A stretch of 64,000 nt of DNA, from NCBI RefSeq assembly GCF_017942085.1, contig NZ_JAGKSP010000010.1:158880-222879 (forward strand). The letters run 5' to 3'. Both the position numbers and the translations under genes were made by a program. Origin of the DNA: Paenibacillus lignilyticus. Lineage in GTDB: Bacteria; Bacillota; Bacilli; Paenibacillales; Paenibacillaceae. Under the pieces are notes generated by a model. That model was given only the letters and a program-made list of their open reading frames with translations, did not search any database and was not told the origin of the DNA. How positions within the stretch are numbered: the first letter of the stretch is position 1; each line of letters begins with the position of its first letter. Shown in pieces: positions 62,446 to 64,000 of this stretch.

Positions 62446-63330
62446 GTGCTGGAGTATTACACGTTTAGCCGCAGATTGTTTCTATCCTTTAACTACGTCT
62501 TTCTTGCCTGTCTCGGTATATTATGTATTTTGCCAATCATACACGTCCTTGCGATTTCGTTCAGTTCAAGCGCGGCTGCTCAGGCCGGTTACGTCAAGCT
62601 GTGGCCGGTGCAGTTCTCGTTAAGCTCCTATGAATACGTGCTGCATAAGCCGGCGTTCTTCAAATCCATTCTCGTTACCTTGAAGCGAGTCGGACTCGGT
62701 ATTCCGGTCAACATGCTGCTTACCGTGCTCATTGCCTATCCGCTTGCGAAGGAAGCGAAGAAATTTCCGATGCGGACGTTCTATGCGTGGGTGTTCGTCA
62801 TTACGATTCTATTCAGCGGCGGTCTGATCCCGCTCTATATGACGATCAAATACACGGGCATTATGGACAGTATCTGGGCGATGATCCTGCCCGGCGCCGT
62901 ACCGGTGTTCAACGTGATTCTGCTGCTGAACTTCTTCCGCGGGCTGCCGAAGGAGCTGGAGGAAGCGGCGTTCATGGATGGCGCGGGTCACTGGACGACA
63001 TTGTGGCGGATCTACCTTCCGCTGTCGCTGCCGGCGCTGGCGACGATTACGTTGTTCGCCACGGTTAACCATTGGAATTCCTGGTTTGACGGGCTCATCT
63101 TCATGAACTCGCCGGATCACTATCCGCTCCAAAGCTACTTGCAGACGGTCGTGATCAACCGGGATCTGACGCTGATGTCCTCGGCGGACATGAAGTCGCT
63201 TACCGAGGTGAACGACCGGACCGCCAAGGCGGCGCAGATCTTCCTCGGCGCGCTGCCGATCCTGATGGTGTATCCGTTTCTGCAACGGTTCTTCATGAAA
63301 GGGATCGTGCTTGGAAGCGTGAAGGAATAG
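62446..63330 (+). CDS. ABC transporter permease (LplC-like)
   Basis: A 294-residue permease, GTG start after GAGGAGAGGG. ILCILPIIHVLAISFSSSAA, GGLIPLYMTIKYTGIMDSIW and the EAA loop LEEAAFMDGAGHWTTLWRIY are LplC/YtcP motifs. The ending PFLQRFFMKGIVLGSVKE is the family C-terminus. It is the last gene of the second sugar module. Confidence 0.93.
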   Translation: MLEYYTFSRRLFLSFNYVFLACLGILCILPIIHVLAISFSSSAAAQAGYVKLWPVQFSLSSYEYVLHKPAFFKSILVTLKRVGLGIPVNMLLTVLIAYPLAKEAKKFPMRTFYAWVFVITILFSGGLIPLYMTIKYTGIMDSIWAMILPGAVPVFNVILLLNFFRGLPKELEEAAFMDGAGHWTTLWRIYLPLSLPALATITLFATVNHWNSWFDGLIFMNSPDHYPLQSYLQTVVINRDLTLMSSADMKSLTEVNDRTAKAAQIFLGALPILMVYPFLQRFFMKGIVLGSVKE

Positions 63331-63364
63331 CGGGGGTTGTTAAGCAAATTCAATATAAAGTGAG

Positions 63365-63394
63365 AGAGGGGCCTTCTGGTAAGAGGGCTCCTCT
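63365..63394 (+). terminator. Hairpin after the LplC-like gene
   Basis: AGAGGGGCCTTCT pairs with AGAGGGCTCCTCT (two G-U pairs) around GGTA. The following run is poor (GTCATTTGG), so efficiency is uncertain. Confidence 0.6.
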
Positions 63395-63557
63395 GTCATT
63401 TGGTTGTAATGATAGTGTTGAATTAACTATTATGGAAGCGAGTATGACAAGCCCGCAAATAACTACCAAACAGTTTGTGAAAATTTCGAACTTATATTCT
63501 CTTGCGGATCGGACGAACGAAGTTAAGAAATTAGCGTGGGTAAGATGCCGGGCTTAA

Positions 63558-63593
63558 GGCCGCCAATCGATTGTAAGTGTCGGCGGTCTTTTT
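63558..63593 (+). terminator. Rho-independent terminator
   Basis: GGCCGCC pairs with GGCGGTC, followed by TTTTT. It follows directly after a short open frame (ATG 63432 to stop at 63557) that lacks a ribosome site and is not called as a gene. Confidence 0.75.
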
Positions 63594-63637
63594 GCTGACT
63601 TTCAGAGCAGGATGCACCTCACTTTCCGCCTCCGTAG

Positions 63638-64000
63638 GCTGAGAGTCGGAAAATGCGACACTCAGCGTTCAAAAGGCCGCAAATTTGCGTCGAGAGCTCG
63701 GAAATGGAACTCTCAGCGCAGAAAGCGTCGTACTCTCGTCGCCTACGCATGCTGAGAGTCGGAAAATGCGACTCTCAGCGTACAAATGGACACAAATTTG
63801 CTTCGAGAGTTGAGTAATCCGACTTTCAGCGCAGAAAGTGGCTCCGTTTCGTCGCCTACGCATGCTGAGAGTTGGAAAATGCGACTCTCAGCGTACAAAT
63901 GGACACAAATTTGCTTCGAGAGTTGAGTAATCCGACTTTCAGCGCAGAAAGTGGCTCCGTTTCGTCGCCTACGCATGCTGAGAGTTGGAAAATGCGACTC
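63638..64000. repeat. 113-bp repeat array of GCTGAGAGT hairpins, continuing past the window
   Basis: Strong hairpins GCTGAGAGT...ACTCTCAGC start at 63638, 63751, 63864 and 63977, exactly 113 bp apart. Between them weaker units (TCGAGAG...CTTTCAGC or CTCTCAGC) start at 63689, 63802 and 63915, giving steps of 51 and 62 bp. The copies at 63751-63976 are nearly identical. The hairpin core is that of the 16.8-kb array but the linkers differ. The last unit is cut by the window edge. Confidence 0.95.

Noticed and set aside
63432..63557. 41-codon ORF followed closely by a terminator
   Set aside because: No ribosome site precedes the ATG and no family is recognised; the terminator may belong to the upstream operon.
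63669..63976. Two minus-strand frames starting with the same MRRRRNGATF sequence
   Set aside because: Identical starts come from the 113-bp repeat; they are not genes.

Overview
The window looks like chromosome from a Paenibacillaceae member (Paenibacillus or a close relative). This is inferred from a moderately GC-rich Gram-positive sequence with strong AGGAGG ribosome sites and many GTG/TTG starts, two sugar ABC transporters paired with YesM/YesN-type two-component systems, an S-layer (SLH) surface protein, a Bacillus-type 7-1-7 Fur box and a ydaO-type c-di-AMP riboswitch. No rRNA, tRNA, prophage, insertion sequence or CRISPR array was recognised.

Layout. 0-8.4 kb: end of a hybrid histidine kinase, a methyltransferase, then an apparent operon of aldehyde dehydrogenase, PLP racemase/aldolase-fold enzyme, sugar-lactone oxidase and MFS transporter. 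8.4-18.3 kb: RacA/MerR-like DNA-binding protein, SPFH membrane protein, small genes, a pirin with an operator-like palindrome, a 1200-residue ATP/ADP-translocase-like protein fused to HEAT repeats and two cyclic-nucleotide-binding domains, a lipoprotein and an FAH-family enzyme. 18.5-24.7 kb: sugar ABC system with its kinase and AraC-type regulator. 25-30 kb: YumC/IruO-like flavin reductase beside a perfect Fur box with a 22-codon ORF, then a LacI-kinase-GH4 operon. 30-37 kb: DUF445 protein, a c-di-AMP riboswitch with terminator leading a tandem KdpD-N/USP protein, and a polar amino acid ABC transporter. 37-43.4 kb: O-antigen-ligase-like membrane protein and a 1578-residue SLH protein with three repeated modules, visibly AT-richer than the flanks. 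43.7-55.9 kb: aminopeptidase, alkyltransferase-like protein, DMT transporter, heterodimeric ABC exporter, APH-like kinase, SDR, MccF-like peptidase, Nudix hydrolase and a frameshifted LLM flavin oxidoreductase. 56-63.3 kb: a second YesMN/sugar ABC module in a different gene order.

The most unusual feature is not a gene. Six intergenic regions carry short inverted repeats or related elements built on at least four different sequences, with nearly the same step: about 51 bp, and in three of the arrays also about 62 bp, giving a 113-bp double unit. The two steps differ by 11 bp, about one DNA helical turn. The other standout elements are the riboswitch-controlled tandem KdpD-N protein, the translocase-HEAT-double-cNMP fusion and the Fur-box mini-transcript.

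All product names rest on motifs and domain order read by eye. Starts were moved to the best ribosome-site fit where the longest open frame looked too long.
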